DNA from: Sarcocystis neurona
Lineage: Eukaryota > Apicomplexa > Conoidasida > Eucoccidiorida > Sarcocystidae
Assembly (NCBI GenBank): GCA_000727475.1
Contig: KL647325.1
Location: 299,719-363,718 of the forward strand
Reading direction: 5' to 3'
DNA: 64,000 bases
Shown piece after piece: positions 11,823 through 25,102 of this stretch. Position 1 is the stretch's first letter, and every line of letters starts with the position of its first letter. Made by a program: the position numbers and the translations under genes. Below the pieces are notes generated by a model. That model was not told the origin of the DNA and ran no database searches. It saw only the letters and a program-made list of their open reading frames with translations.

Positions 11823-12884
11823 CTGCACACGAATGCATACTACTACGTGTATATTAACAAACACAGCTACGTGTATGCAAGTATGTGCAGAGAAGGAGAT
11901 GGAGAGACAGGGAGGGAGTTAAGAATGCAACTGTCACGTAATAGTAAGACATTCTCCTCCTTTCTCTTCGCCGTATATGCCTGTCAAAACTCCTCCACCT
12001 ACACGTGTATACGTAGATGAGTACAAATATATATATGTACGAACACGCACACAAGTACATGTACATATATGCACACAATGGGCAGTAGACAAGCTACGCT
12101 ATTTACAGTAAGGACAACGCGCGGGCGTATGTAGACATCAAGAAAGAGAGCACAAAAGTGCACATCTTCTTCCCACGCATGGCAGCCTCTCTCTTGATAC
12201 AGGTAGTGCTGTGTAGATGTTTACGACACGCGACAATACACAAAGTCACGTGAAGATGCATACACACGTAGTACTGTGTACACATACGTATAGTTCAGAA
12301 TATAAATATATATATATATATACATATATACGGATGTGCATGTGCGCATGTAGTGGTCTACACACCCGGACACGGCTCAGAGAACTCGACGAATAACAAA
12401 CGTAGAGCATGCACACCTTTACATGTACAGCGATATACATACATACACACACACTTCTTGCGTGGATATACATACATATATATATATATATATACGTAAG
12501 TGCACACTCCCATCCTCTCTTCGCACACTAACATGTACGCATACGCGTATATGCGTACGTATAACATATATATCTCGACAGCTTCAACGCATCCGCGGCA
12601 GAGACCCTCCTCAATGCCGCCCCAGACCCTACTACTCAAATTTGTGGTCTGTCCATCTTTCCTTAGTCTTCCAGCTACCCAGAAGCACACACACACACAT
12701 ATACACTACACTTAGCAGATACAACTACAGACGTATACACATGCTTAAGCAGCAGATATGTGCGTGTCTACAGACATATCCATATTTACATACGTATTTA
12801 TACTGACGTCTGTTTACAGTATATAGGCACACACCCGCACATACATATACATATATATGTACATACGCCTACGCTTCCCACCCA
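11823..12884. other. simple-sequence spacer downstream of PAF1
   Basis: TA and ACGTAC/TACACAC microsatellites dominate (TATATATATATATATACATATATA near 12303-12328, TATATATATATATATACG near 12477-12495). One interruption at about 11940-12000 might hold a small minus-strand exon. No other coding signal was seen. Confidence 0.5.
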
Positions 12885-12945
12885 CTAATCGTCATCTTCG
12901 TCACTTTTGCTGCTGCTGCTGCTGCCGCTCCCTGAAGAAGAGCTT

Positions 12946-12977
<32 letters not shown>

Positions 12978-15900
12978 GTCTTCGTCGTCGTCTTCCTCTT
13001 CGTCTTCCTCTTCGTCTTGTTGTTCTTTGTCGGCGCCGTTGTCCTCCCGAAACAACTGCGGCTCCTCTTCCTCTGAAACGGCTGCCGCTGCGCTGCCGCT
13101 GCTGCTGTGGCTGCGATCAGCGGCTCTCCGGCCTCCTCCTGCGGCGCGACCCTTCTGTTTTTTCGCAGAAGTGGAAGAGGAGGAAGAGGCAGATGAGGAA
13201 GAAATGGAGTCGCTGTCTTTACTGGTAATTTCCACACCTCCTTTGCTGCGCCCGAGGTGCCGAGAGCGTCTACTTGGCGTCGCGGCCTCATCCCCTGCTC
13301 TGGTGCTCTTTACTTCTTCCTCCTCCTTTTGAGACGCCGTTTCTTGGGAGCCGCCTTCTTTTGCAGCCGTATTTCTCTGCACACTACCACCGCTGCTTTC
13401 TTCGTCTCCTCCTCCTCCAACGGAGGCAGTACTAGGCGCTCCTACTGCAACTGTCACAGTCGAAGCAAGTGGCTCTTCCTCCACCCCTGCTTCCACGGCA
13501 CACAGTCACATCGCCGCAAGCGCCAAATAATCAGCACGCGCGCAGGGAGGAGGTAAACCTCCACATACACACACACGTGACGGAAACTACAGACAAGACA
13601 TAACTGAGTACATGTGAGAAGAACGTTGTACACAAATACTTATTTCTACATACTAACATGAATAGACCCTACGTATACATACATGCATACACACAGCTGC
13701 ATGAGAGATTTACGTGAGACACGATAGGGAGGGGAGCTCCGGTAGAGGAACTGAGAAGGGCTCGAGACATGTTAGTTATCAATTAAATAGAGAATTATGT
13801 ACATACGACAACGCACTCCTCCACCCCCGTATATCTGTTGAATTCTTAAGAGATATACATACACAAAACACACATATATATACATGGATAGATAGAGAGA
13901 TAGACAGATAGCTACACGTAAGCATACAAGTGGCTATGTGATGGACATACAAATATGTCGATATGCCTATCTTCACGACGGGATGCACCTGTGTACACAT
14001 ACTCGTGTGTACATAGAGCGCTGGTATACATGCACATGTAACGCGGTGCACACCTTTGCGCGCAGAAACCCGTGTACAGAGACGCTTGTGCAGTGCATGC
14101 TGGGGTAAAAAATCCCAACACCATTTACGCAGAGGCATGCTCACACATGTGTTTAAGTACTGGTAGAAATACACACAACCCACTACATTTTCTACCGAGC
14201 AACGCATCAAAATACGTACACACATAGCCATACGCATACACATACTCATATGCATATATACAAATATGCGTGTATGTACGCATGTCTCGTATATACACAT
14301 ATATATATATATATATATTTATATATGTGGGACGTGCATACATGTACGTATGCGTAAGGTTCACATACATATTATATATATACGTGTGGGCCTGAGGGAA
14401 TGTTAGTATGCGTTCCACTGACGCATAAGGTTAGTAAATTCGGTTGTGTAGACACTTGTGTAAACGTGCGTACAAGTGGAGAGAGAGTGGACAGGTGCGG
14501 AAGCTACGTACCGCGCATGCACAGGTGCACTCCGGCAAACATGTATATACAGATGGACGCCCCTACGTGTCGCACTCCGATATGGCGTCCCACAAATGCA
14601 CATCTGTAGATACACAAAAGAGTACGGATTACTTGTACCTAAGTTCATGTCTGTAGAGAAAGGCACACATATAGAGAGATACGGAGAAGTCTGGGACGCA
14701 CACGCGCTCCCTAGCGCGATGTGCATCTCTTCGGAACCTCTACGTATGCGTACTCACGTACTGTTATTCACCTACGCATACTTGCGGCAGTAGTTTGCTA
14801 CCCACATATGCGTATACACATGCGTCTTTGTATCTTTTGCCGTCTCTCTATCCCTCTCTCTCCATATATATAATATATATATATATATGAATAAAATCGC
14901 ACTTGTAACTGGGAATGATACAAGTTTTATTGCTTTCTTCACAAGCACACTACTACTTTATGCGCTCTCCTACAACTGGACCGCACCTGCAAGCGCATAC
15001 AGCCCTACAATCAAAATCTCCTATACATATGAATGCTTCTACAAACATATCTATAGATGCGTGTTCCTGTATGTGGTTTTATACGTGTTGAACGGTTCCG
15101 ACGGTTAAAGACACTGAAACCTATACACGCCTTCTGACCTATACGAATACACATATACGTATATACACGTGTGTGCGGCACAGCGGGTACAGGCTCCCGT
15201 AGACTTGACTGGCTGTACACATACAGATACGACGCTACTGCGTAGAATCTTGAGTCTATTCTCGGTGGCACACGCGCACCTACGTACACGTAGAGACACG
15301 TCACAACGTCCCACACATACCATTTGTTCGCTGCGGCAATTTAGAGGGAGAACCGGAACCCCCCAGCCATGCAGTTCTTCGTTCAGCAAGAGCTTCTTTT
15401 TCTTTTTCCGAAGGCTGGCGCAGCAGTAGCCGTACTTTACTTCTCCGCGTGCAGCCTCCTGCCTTCATCAAAATTCGCTTATGCGAGTGCAACGGCACTA
15501 CATACGCAAAACCTGTTGATGCTGTCCCTCCTCCTCCTCTTCCTGCACGTCCTCCTCCCGCTGCAGTTGTCGCTGTTACTGTTGCGCGTGGTGGGCTCGC
15601 TGGTGCGCTCGAGAGCGTGGCGCTTTTCCCTTTTCCGGGACTCGCCGCATCCGGCGACTCAAGAGCAGCAGCAGCAGACGCGGACGAGAGAAAAGAGCTG
15701 GCAGGTGGACGGGTAGATGGAGGAGCAGCAACCGCGGCGCAAGAACTGTTGCGCGGAATAATCAGAAGAAAGGTCTTTTCACCGCGGTAGCTTCCTTCTT
15801 TTCGTGAAATCTACCGCAGAAAGAAGCAGTACACGCAGCAGCAAACAGAGCAGCTGTGCCAACAGCAGGACCAAGAAACAGCAGACTTAGCAGCATCACA

Positions 15901-18900
15901 ACAACAGAAGCGGCTGCAGCGGCCGTACAGCAACAGCACTCGCAGGAACACCGGCAGTGAAACAGCCGCTGCGGAGGACCAGCAGCACCACAGAGCAGCG
16001 ACAGCGGCAACAGTAGCAGTCATTGAAGCAGCAGTAGGAGTAGCAGCACCACCAGAGCAGGCGGCAGCAGAGGCACGAGCACTGTCGCTTATGCACTGGC
16101 GACATGCCAACGAATAAGAAGAAAGAATAAAAAAGAGAGTAAACGGAAAAGGACAAGTTCTGCGCAAGAGACTACACATTTCAGAGGGAGAAAGAGATAA
16201 AAGGTGGGTTGACAGAAAAAACGGACTTTCACAAAATGAGAAGATTTTGCAAAATACGTAGAAGTACATCTAAAAGGGAACGAAAATGCTCATCGGGTGG
16301 CAAAATCAGATGTTCACACAAAATATAACAGAAATTCTCCGTGCACGTCTACCGAGACAGCGGCAGGAAGTATATAAATGAGCCGCGCACACTAGAGGAA
16401 AGTCGAACAAAGAGAGGACGGAGAAGAATACTAAGTAAAGGGAGGCAAACGAAACTCTGCTGCGTCTACCTGGCAGGTATAATCACGCGCGAAGCGATAT
16501 CTCGCCTCCACGACACTCGGTACCTTCGGCGTTACTTTGCTGCTGCTGCTGTTGCTGCTGCTGCTGGTATTCACGCCGCTGCTGAGTCCTTCTTCATGAC
16601 CTTCGTCTGTGGAGGGCCCCCGCTGTTTCGTTTCCGGAGCGGCGGCCGCAGGAGGACAGGGAGACGGCAGCTGCCGTGTAGCTCTGGACGGCTGCTCCTG
16701 CTCCCCTATCTTCATATAATAGGCATACGATACGTGCGTCAAAGAAGACGAGTTCACCAGCAGCAGGGAGGCGGGAGCCGCCTGCTTTTGCTTCATTTCC
16801 CGCTCCTGCTGCTGCTGCTCTTGGGGTTGCCCCACCTGTGACTGCTGTTCTGTCACGTACTGCCCCACTCGTTGCTGGTCAGCCTGCGGCTGGATATGCT
16901 GCTGCTGCTGTTGCTTCTCTTCACCCCCAGCTACTGGTATTGCTACTCCTGCAGTAGCGCTTTCTTCGTCCTCTTCTTCTGCCAAGGCGTCCAGTTCATT
17001 TCGAGGGAGATCGATACCCACTTGCAAATACCGATTTCCACAGAGCTGCCGGGAAGGGACCACCGTGAGAATCTGCAGCAGTAGCAGCATCAACAGGACG
17101 GAGCAGCGGACGTGTGGGATGGTAGAAGCAGATGGATGGCCGAGAGCAGCAGCAGCATCGCCAGCGGCAGCAGCAGCACACCACCGAAGAGGACGTGAAT
17201 CAACATAACAACAGCAGGATGGTCATCAGCAGCGGCCGCGCCACCGGAAAAAAGTGTGCGCGACAGTCGACAACCGCAGGAGACGAGATGCAGGTAACGG
17301 AAAACGCGGAGCACTTCTCTAGAACGTATGTCTCCGTACTTCTACACGCAGACTTCCTGCACATCACCAACGCAGACATACACCACATACTTCAATATTT
17401 GGTGTGTGCCTGTATGTTGGGAGAGAGAAGAAAGCTGACGTGCGGGTATTACAGAAATGTGTGGCGAATACGCACGCAACTAAATTCGTTTTCAGCTCGT
17501 CTGCTACGCGTCAGCGCTTCCCCAAATAAAACTTTTCAAAAGAAACTTCTCCGTCTTTCTTCCTGTCACCTTTCCTCTCCCCTTCTCGTCCGTTTCAATT
17601 TTTCTTCCTTTCCTGTGTATATCTACACCCATACACGTATGCAACACGTACATACGTACACATAAATACGCACCCGCGTAGGTCCACGAGCACACCCGAT
17701 ACGTGGCAAACCACGGCCTTTCGCTGGGTGTCTCGTGAAGCGACTTCCAGAGTATCTTTCCCACACTCGCCGCTCGTTCTCAGCATCTATCTACCCACGC
17801 GTTTGTAGTGTACTTTCACTTGAAGTTTTGCACGACCGTGCCAGAAAACAACATATATATATACACAGGCATGGACTTCTTCCTTGTCGTGTGCGCGTAG
17901 GTACATACGTGCATAGACAGAAATACAGTACATATATACGCACTATTACAAATGAGTATGTACACACACACACACACGCATACGCGTAAACGAATATATG
18001 TATGTACGTACGCCTACGTGTAGATACACGAGTATACACGTAAACACATACATGTACACATACATACGTATTTTCACATACCTACAAGTACTTGTCGATA
18101 TCCGTCACACGATATACATGTATGTATATATATGAGTGGCTCCTGCCTTTTGACTTACTCTCCTGGGCCGGAGATGGGGCTTGGTGGGGTGTCTGTACTC
18201 TGCAACTGCTTGAGCTGACTGGTCATGGAGCGTGTCGCTGGCGAGCGCTCTTCCTTTCGCTTCTCTTTGGGAGTCCCCTGCAGCAGCCAGCTCCGGCTCC
18301 TGTTTTGCTTGTCCGTCCTGCATTCCCCTATGACCGCTAACGGTGGCAGTTTGCTGTTCTCTGTTGCTGCTGCTGTCGAAATTTGCTGCAGCAGCTGCCC
18401 CGCCCCGTCTGCGCTGCGGAGCGCTGCCGTCGACTGCGCCGCCGCGACCGCCGTGGCGCCCCAGGTGCTGCTGCTGCCGCTGCTGTTGAAGATACGACGC
18501 GCACTCAGGCAGCACGCCATTCACTAGCTCGAGGTCCTCTGCAGGCAGCGCAGCCACGCACGCAGGAAGCGTGGCCGCTGCTGGGAGAGCGGCAGGACTT
18601 TTCCCCGCGGGAGCAGCAGTCTGCTGTTCCTCGCTGTTTTTGGCGAGCGCTCCAGCAGCAGTAGGCGGAGGCGGCACAGCAAGCAGCTGCGGATAACCTT
18701 TGGGGTTGATCAAATTTAACAGCAGTCCCGCCGCGTCAAACGTCTGCAGCAACTGTCGTGAAGCTGCCACGTCGAATATTGTGACATCTCCCGCTGCAGC
18801 GGCTGCGGCAGCCGTTCCGCTGCTGCTGCCGGTGTCCAGCCTGTCTTTGCCCGTGTCTGAATCACCCGAGCACGCAGAGGTGCTGCTGCTGCTGTTGCTG

Positions 18901-19583
18901 GTCGCACTGCCGCCGGCGTTCACGCTGCTGCTGCCGAGTCGGCTGTGTACCGCGGCGGCAACGGCAAGAGCAGGTGTTGCTGCAGACGTCGCGCCGCAGA
19001 TGGCAGACCGTTTCAACGTATAAGCACAGAACTTAGGCGGCAGGGGCACAGAGGGCAGAGGAGCAACAAAGGAAGGAGTGTAGAGGAAAGCAGATCGCAT
19101 CTGCAGATACTGCAGCGGTCCTGCCGCTGGCTGGAATTTCTCCCGCGACGGCAACAGAATCGAAGAGCCCGTCTTCATCCTGCTTCTCTCCGCTCCCCCA
19201 CCGCGATGCGTAGCTGCTGCTGCTGTTCCTGTTGGAGCGCGAACCGCAGCAGCACCACCCACCGACCGGGTGGTGCCGCTGATTGGGTCCTTTTCGCGTG
19301 TACGTACACCAGAAGAGTAGGGGGGAAACGCAGACGCAGACACGGAAGAGGAAGAGGCAGCGGGGAAGTGCGAGGAAGTCGCACCTGCAGAGGGCGGCAG
19401 CGAGGAAGGTAAACTGCTGCTGAAGCTGCTACCGTCGGAGACAGGTGCTGCCGTCCTCCTGGCACTCGGGCCTGCTGCAGACGGAAACGATAAGTGAGAA
19501 TACGACGTCGGACGTGAAGACGCAGAGGAGAAGACTCTCTCCTCCGTCTCGACGGGGGGACGGACAGCAGCAGACGACAACAT
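12885..19583 (-). CDS. PAF1: PAF1, RNA polymerase II-associated factor 1 (four exons)
   Basis: Model on the minus strand: 19583-18159, 17072-16470, 15810-15321, 13486-12885. Phases agree at every junction (0, 0, 1) and give 1039 residues. Donors are GTAAGT, GTAGAC and GTATGT. Domains in order: an Ala/Ser/Pro-rich N-terminus; VPLPPKFCAYTL (about 178-189), matching the PAF1 block around human DPKFITYPF; LLNLINPKGYP (about 288-298), matching TIDLINPDTY; a Gln-rich region; HVSYAYYMKIGEQ; RYRFARDYTC joined to SRKEGSYRGEKTFLLIIPR, matching IAREYNW and the following FFIF strand; then SHKRILMKAGG to EKEKEALAERRTAWL (about 785-825), matching the RLSKRRAKAG and KELEAQEARKAQL region; and an acidic Ser/Asp/Glu C-terminal tail, typical of PAF1. 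PAF1 scaffolds the PAF complex on elongating polymerase II and supports histone modification. The protein is about twice the human length because of repeat insertions. The ATG at 19583 is chosen as the first ATG in frame. Confidence 0.8.
13487..15320 (-). other. PAF1 intron 3
   Basis: Runs on the minus strand from GTATGTG to tandem acceptors AAG and CAG three bases apart (13490 and 13487), either of which keeps the frame. The interior is dominated by TATATA, ACGTA and CACATACG simple sequence, including TA runs at about 14298-14320 and 14869-14888. Confidence 0.6.
15811..16469 (-). other. PAF1 intron 2
   Basis: GTAGACGC donor, CTTTCTGCGGTAG acceptor. It contains GCA/CAG triplet-rich sequence (15830-16080) resembling the exon repeats but interrupted by stops in the PAF1 frame. 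Confidence 0.6.
17073..18158 (-). other. PAF1 intron 1
   Basis: GTAAGTCA donor, CTGCTACTGCTGCAG acceptor. It holds a GCA-rich segment next to the acceptor (17100-17260) and ACGTAC/TATATA simple sequence at 17620-18130. Confidence 0.6.
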
Positions 19584-22500
19584 CGTGAAGAGCGACAAAT
19601 GGCAGGAAACGGACAGTCGACGGATCTGCAGTGCTCCCGGCGAGAAAAAGTGCCTTGTGCAGTTATGCCTCAAAGGTAGACACACTTGTGGCGAAGCGAA
19701 GCTATACAAAAATAAACAGCATCTGGTATGTCTATGCCGCAGAGAGGACAACTGCGGTGTACCTACACCACACCACAGAGAACACCGCGCATTTCTACGA
19801 CGCAGAGAAGACTTCCCTGGTGAAGACGCGCCGGCGAAGCGACCAGACTCGTCTGGCGCTGCAAAGAATGAACGAGCTTGCCGGTGAGTCTACTACGCAG
19901 AAGTCAGAAATAGTCACCGCGCACAGACAGACTACAGGAAGGAAACAACGATCTGCAGTGTACCGACACCGCAGAGAGAAACTGAATGCGGTCTAGCTAG
20001 ACCGCAGGGAAATACTATTTGCGGCGCCCTCCGCCGCAGAACAGTGTAAAGAGATCTGATGCAACTCTTTTGCGGACATTTCCAATGTTTACAGGATCCA
20101 CACGGATGTGCACCTGCACCGTATACATGAGAGTATGAGTAGTGCACTAGTAGCCAGAAAAAAGCGAGAGCGGTGGCCCCATGATAGAACCGGAGAGACC
20201 CTCCAGGTGGAGGCAACACGTCCTACGTAAAAGTCAGCCACGATCGCAGAACGCGGACGAAAAAAAGGTACGAAAAACCCAAAACGACAGAGCAAGCTTC
20301 GGTGAAGAACTGAAGGTAATGAAGAAGTTTTCCTTGTGCCTTACTCCACGTGAACTGACAGGAGCTGCGTTTGTTATGCATGCTTCACGTGGCTGTACGT
20401 CCACACACATATGTCTGCATGCAGACATGCAAATTGAGAGGCAGGTACAGTCTACACATGTGTCTACGGAGCCACAGAAGATGTGAAAAGCACACGCACG
20501 TACACGTATATATACGAATTTATACGTCCGTGCGCATCCGCATGTGCATGTGTACACATATCGGCAGATAATACACTTGAGCTCACATGCTTATATATAC
20601 GTGTACATGTACGTGGAAAAGAGACGGGAAACGAAGCAAAAAGGGCTTTGCAAGAAATGGTAGGGACACGTGCGAATACATCAAACACGAGCGCGTGTCA
20701 CAAGAGAGTTGCTCCTGGGCAAGACCGAGGAAAGGTAAATTTCCTTTCACGACGAGCCTGTACGGCGCTCTCCTACCAAGGCATGCACTACCTGGAATTA
20801 ATTTCTCTCTACGCGTTTCCTTATAAATGCACGTAGGAGGCATCCGCATATGCGCCTGTGCCTATACACACATATATAACTCGTTGGTCGCCAACGCCCC
20901 TTGACTACGTTTCTAAGTGTGCTTATTTATGTGCATACGTTTTGTATGGATGTTTACGTAGTGCGTAGCATGCATCCCAAAGACTAATGTGTAACTCGTC
21001 AATGCTTCCCAGACAGTGGAGGGAGGCGTGTTAAGGAAGGAGCTGACGTGGTCAAAGTTTCGGCGCCGTCAATTCACAACAACAGACAAACACACACAGG
21101 GTTCGATGTGTATGTATGTAATGGGCGAAAAAAAACATGTACATTTGCGTGTGTACATTATATGAATTTGGAAGACTTTCACAACTTTTTATCCGTGTAA
21201 GCAATGGTAGCACCACTTTGGAAAACCTCTGTCACAGTGAGCCACCGGTACACATACGCATGCATGCGCTTTTACATGACACATGTTTATACATGTCACG
21301 CAGTCCCGTTAGATCTGTGGGTGTAGCAGCACGCTCTAAGGTATGTGGCGAAGAAGCATACGCGTCGGCGGTAAATGAAGTTTGTAGGACGACTTGGATT
21401 AGGACTTCTATTTGCTGCTGCACCTGTCCTCGGCGTACTGCTGCACGGTATTTGCTGCTGGTAGTGTCACAGCACTGGTATTCCGGCTCCAACAGCCACT
21501 GCCTTCAAGACTGCTGTTGTTACTGCCGCTGCCGCTTCTCGTGAAAGAACATCGACGATTAGCCACCCCCACTGGCAATACAGTGAAGTGAGGGGAAAAG
21601 TGGACAGAGCGGCAAACGGAGGAGGAGACAAATATAGGACGAGGACGGAGGGGCCGTCTTTTTTTTCTTAAAAGCCGAGAGGGAACTGTGAATGGCTCGT
21701 CAGCGCACCTTCTTTGGAGAAAAGGTAGCAGATGCTTTCAGTGTATCCACCGTACTTCCACTGCTGCAGTTAGTGAGGAGAAGAGGAAACCACAACGCAG
21801 ACACGCTGCAATGCTGCAAACGAACACGAGTACACATACGTCTCCGCAGGTGAACTGGTATCCGCGTGTTTACACATATATATATATATATGCAGAGATC
21901 GTTTGTTCACACTGACCGAGTCGAACGGGTAAGCAAGCGCGACTGCATGCAACTTTCTGCCATGATAGCCTAATAAGGGCCGGAGGCTCTAATGAATGGA
22001 AGTAAACGAGGAAAAAGGGGACGAGAGCCAGGACGAAGGGGAAGTGGAAATAAGGAGTGGAAGCAACGGAGAAGAGCGGGGGAGGAATGTAAGACTGGAC
22101 AGATACACAGTAAGTCTGAGTAATTAACGTGAAACCGAAAAGAAAGTGGAAAGAGCAGCCACGCAAAGGCGGAAGCAGATAGACTCGGGGAAAAGACGAC
22201 CAGGGACACATATTCATAAAAAACAAAAGGGAAAAAAGGAAAGTTGCGGTCGGGAGGTGGAGGTCTCTCTCTGTGAAGCGCGCCAGGCAAGCCCCGAAAA
22301 AGCATGCCTACAAATGTATCCTGCGCGCTCTGCAGAGACGCACACTTAGATATATTAAGCATATTTTAATAAACAACATTGTCCAAGGAATTAAATGTGG
22401 AGGAGAGGAAGGCACCTCTTCACTCATGACTGATTTCGTGTTTTGGTGTCTTCTGGTTTTCCTCCCATGCTGCGTACGTACCACACCAGTACGCGTGTGT

Positions 22501-25102
22501 GGATGCGCACGAGTTTGACCCTCCTCTCTCTCTCTATATATATATATACACATACATATATGTCAACTGTATTATATATTGTAGATGTAGACATGAATAT
22601 TGTATGGACTACCCTGCCGTTCTTGGGGAGAAACTGGTATGTACGCATACGCTAGATTATGTACATGTATGCATAAATGAATGTGTACTGTTAATTGCGT
22701 GCGTGTGAACATACACAAAAACATGAGTTTTATATACAGTCACCCCGATAAGTTCAAGCACAGCTGCAACTCTATAGTAACAATGCGGTAATGCAGACGA
22801 GCTCAAGCGATGTAGGAATAGCACGCAAACGTAATCCCAGCGCGCCCTCAAACGTCGGATGCGGCCGCGTAGCTTGCCGCCTATAAAGCACTCTACGCAG
22901 CGGCTGCACGTGCACGCATAACCTGCGTACCCAGCTGCGTATGCATACGTGTATTTGCATTCTGTAAAAATACGTCGCATATGGATATGTCTGCGAGGAA
23001 CATACAGAACGTGCCTTCTATGTACGCCGTTATGCGCGTGCCACAAGGATATGTGCGTTAAAATGGATACCTCTGTGGCACCTACCTGCCGAACCTTCCT
23101 GCCACACACGTAGGCACACATAAAGTAACTATATGTACAAGTTGTAGATGGTGTGCACACGTACGCGCGGTATATACTCTAATGTGGTAGTTACAACATC
23201 TATGTATACCAGTGCTGTCCTTGCATATTATACGATACAAATGGATATCCACGCGCCACGTAAACGTATGAAACTTGTACTTCGATGCGTATTGCTGCGT
23301 TGTTCGTCAAATTTCCGCCGAAGCGGCTTCAGTGGAACGTCATAATACTGTTACATGGATGGTACAGTACGCCGCCCTCAGCAATTTAGATTTGCCAGGT
23401 GCCCTGGTTCTGTGGCTGGTACTTGTGTACGTGGACGACTTAGTGATTGGGGAAGCGTTAAAAGAAGCCGTAATGCTCGTATCGTGAACGGCGTGAATAG
23501 TTGAAACACGACAATTCCTCCCTACTTCCACTCTGCCCAAGCGACGGATGTCCCTTCTGTCGATGTCCGCTGCGTGAGACGGCTGCACACGAAGAAACAT
23601 CGTCCTTAGGCAAAGACCTGTTTCAGACGGACCTTTTGGCGCTAAAACCCGCGTACAGCTCCATTGTTCGTCAGCTTTCCCCTTAAAGCGCTCAGTAGGA
23701 CGCTAAACTACTCCTCCATGAGTTGCACAGTACGTGGGCCTCCTGAATTCTCGAGGTTCTGGCCGTTAAACCCAGCTGATTTCTATCGCAGTGTCCTCTT
23801 GACGTGTGAAGCTACGTTGTTCGATGGATTTCCGCCTTAAGGGGCTGAATAGGACGTTTCACTACGCTTACGTATGCAGTACTGTACGTCGACCTTAGCA
23901 GTTCTGATGTTGTTGTCGACGTGGATGCGTGCGAGTTAGTGTGCACGTGGTCGACTTAAAGGCTGATGCAGCATTATGAATAGCCGAAACAGTGTCCGCT
24001 TGACCCGTGAAGCTGCATTGTTCGTCGGATTTCCGTACTACTCTTACGTACGTAGCACTGTACGTCGACTTTAGCAGTTCTAGTGTAGTAGTCGACGTGT
24101 TTGCGTGCGAGTTAGTGTGCATGTGGACGACTTAGAGGCTGGCGCTGCGTTATGAATAGCTCAAAACACGTTATAGCTTTTCTTCCACTTCGATGCTTCA
24201 CGAGCGATCGACGTCTTCATTTCGATGTCTGCTGGACGAGGCGGCCGCCGACGAAGGAACATGGTCCACCGGCAGACCGCCGTTGCACAGGGAGGTTTCG
24301 CCGGTGAATCCACTTAGTTCTCTCTTGTTATTCCACCGTATTCACTTCAGTTTGTAGTGTGTCGCCTGTTTGTTCATCACATTTCTGCCGTAGGAAGCTG
24401 TCTCTCCTCCGTGCGACAGGCGCCGCGGGTGGCGACGTGCCGCACCGGCGTCGTTATGACCACCTCGGATCGTGTAGATTCTATCAACGAGTTGTAGGTT
24501 CCACTCACAAAAAACGTTGCTTTGCTTCTTCTACAGGTTGTCAAATGGTCAAGTGTGGAAACGTTTTCGTGCAAATATACACTCGTACGCGCCCAATTCC
24601 GAGCCTGCGCGTTGTAAAGTGCAACGCGCATGGAAGGTCCGCACTGTACACCGCGTCAGTAACTTCGTAGAAAAGGCACAATTCCTCGCGTTCATGCGTG
24701 GGGCCCTCCCAGTATCTTTGCAGCGTGGACTTCTCCGGAGCTGGGACAGAAGTGATAATTGTTTTCTCCTCCTTTGCCTGCACGAGAATCGTTGGGAAAC
24801 CTTGAAAACTATCGGGGCCAGAGCAGAACAGTCTCCGAGCGGCACGAAGTTCACCTCGATGGTGTAGTCCTTGTTAAGAAGGCCTTACAATACGCGAGCG
24901 TTCTGAATCCTAGGTGACAATGCTTTGCCACTCCAGGCTGACATGTCATGTCGTTCCACCAACACTTCTAGCTACTCCATCGCTCTAGGAGCGTACACCT
25001 TGAGAAGTCACATGGCGCAGCAGGTTTGCTGCAGTGCAGGTTAGTAAAGATTCTTTTTTCCTCGGAGAGCTCGCTATCGCTTCCATTTCTTTGGAGTTCA
25101 CG
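19584..25102. other. PAF1 upstream region and unresolved stretch
   Basis: PAF1 and the cathepsin gene diverge from this 5.5 kb region, so it should carry both promoters; no element could be recognised. Simple sequence is concentrated at 20380-20620, 21860-21895 and 22530-22700. Diverged tandem repeats lie at 23790-24172. A minus-strand open frame at 21232-21492 and plus-strand frames at 24359-24867 look partly protein-like, but the candidate splice site at 24536 is open in three different frames, so I do not call a gene. Confidence 0.45.
23791..24172. repeat. about 200-base diverged tandem repeat
   Basis: GTGTCCTCTTGACGTGTGAAG (23791) recurs as GTGTCCGCTTGACCCGTGAAG (23992). Both continue through GGATTTCCG, CACTGTACGTCGACTTTAGCAG-like sequence, GTGCGAGTTAGTGTGCA and TTATGAATAGC. 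The first copy carries an extra segment (about 23837-23870). Weaker related pieces occur near 23285-23330, 23425-23510 and 24359-24395. Confidence 0.75.

Noticed and set aside
12857..13556. Plus-strand Ser/Leu/Arg-rich open frames opposite the PAF1 tail
   Set aside because: They are antisense readings of the GAA/GCA triplet tract in the PAF1 last exon.
15369..15790. Plus-strand Ala-rich frame that looks like an exon
   Set aside because: The minus strand of the same DNA gives PAF1 exon 3 with correct phase and family motifs, so the plus reading is a triplet shadow.
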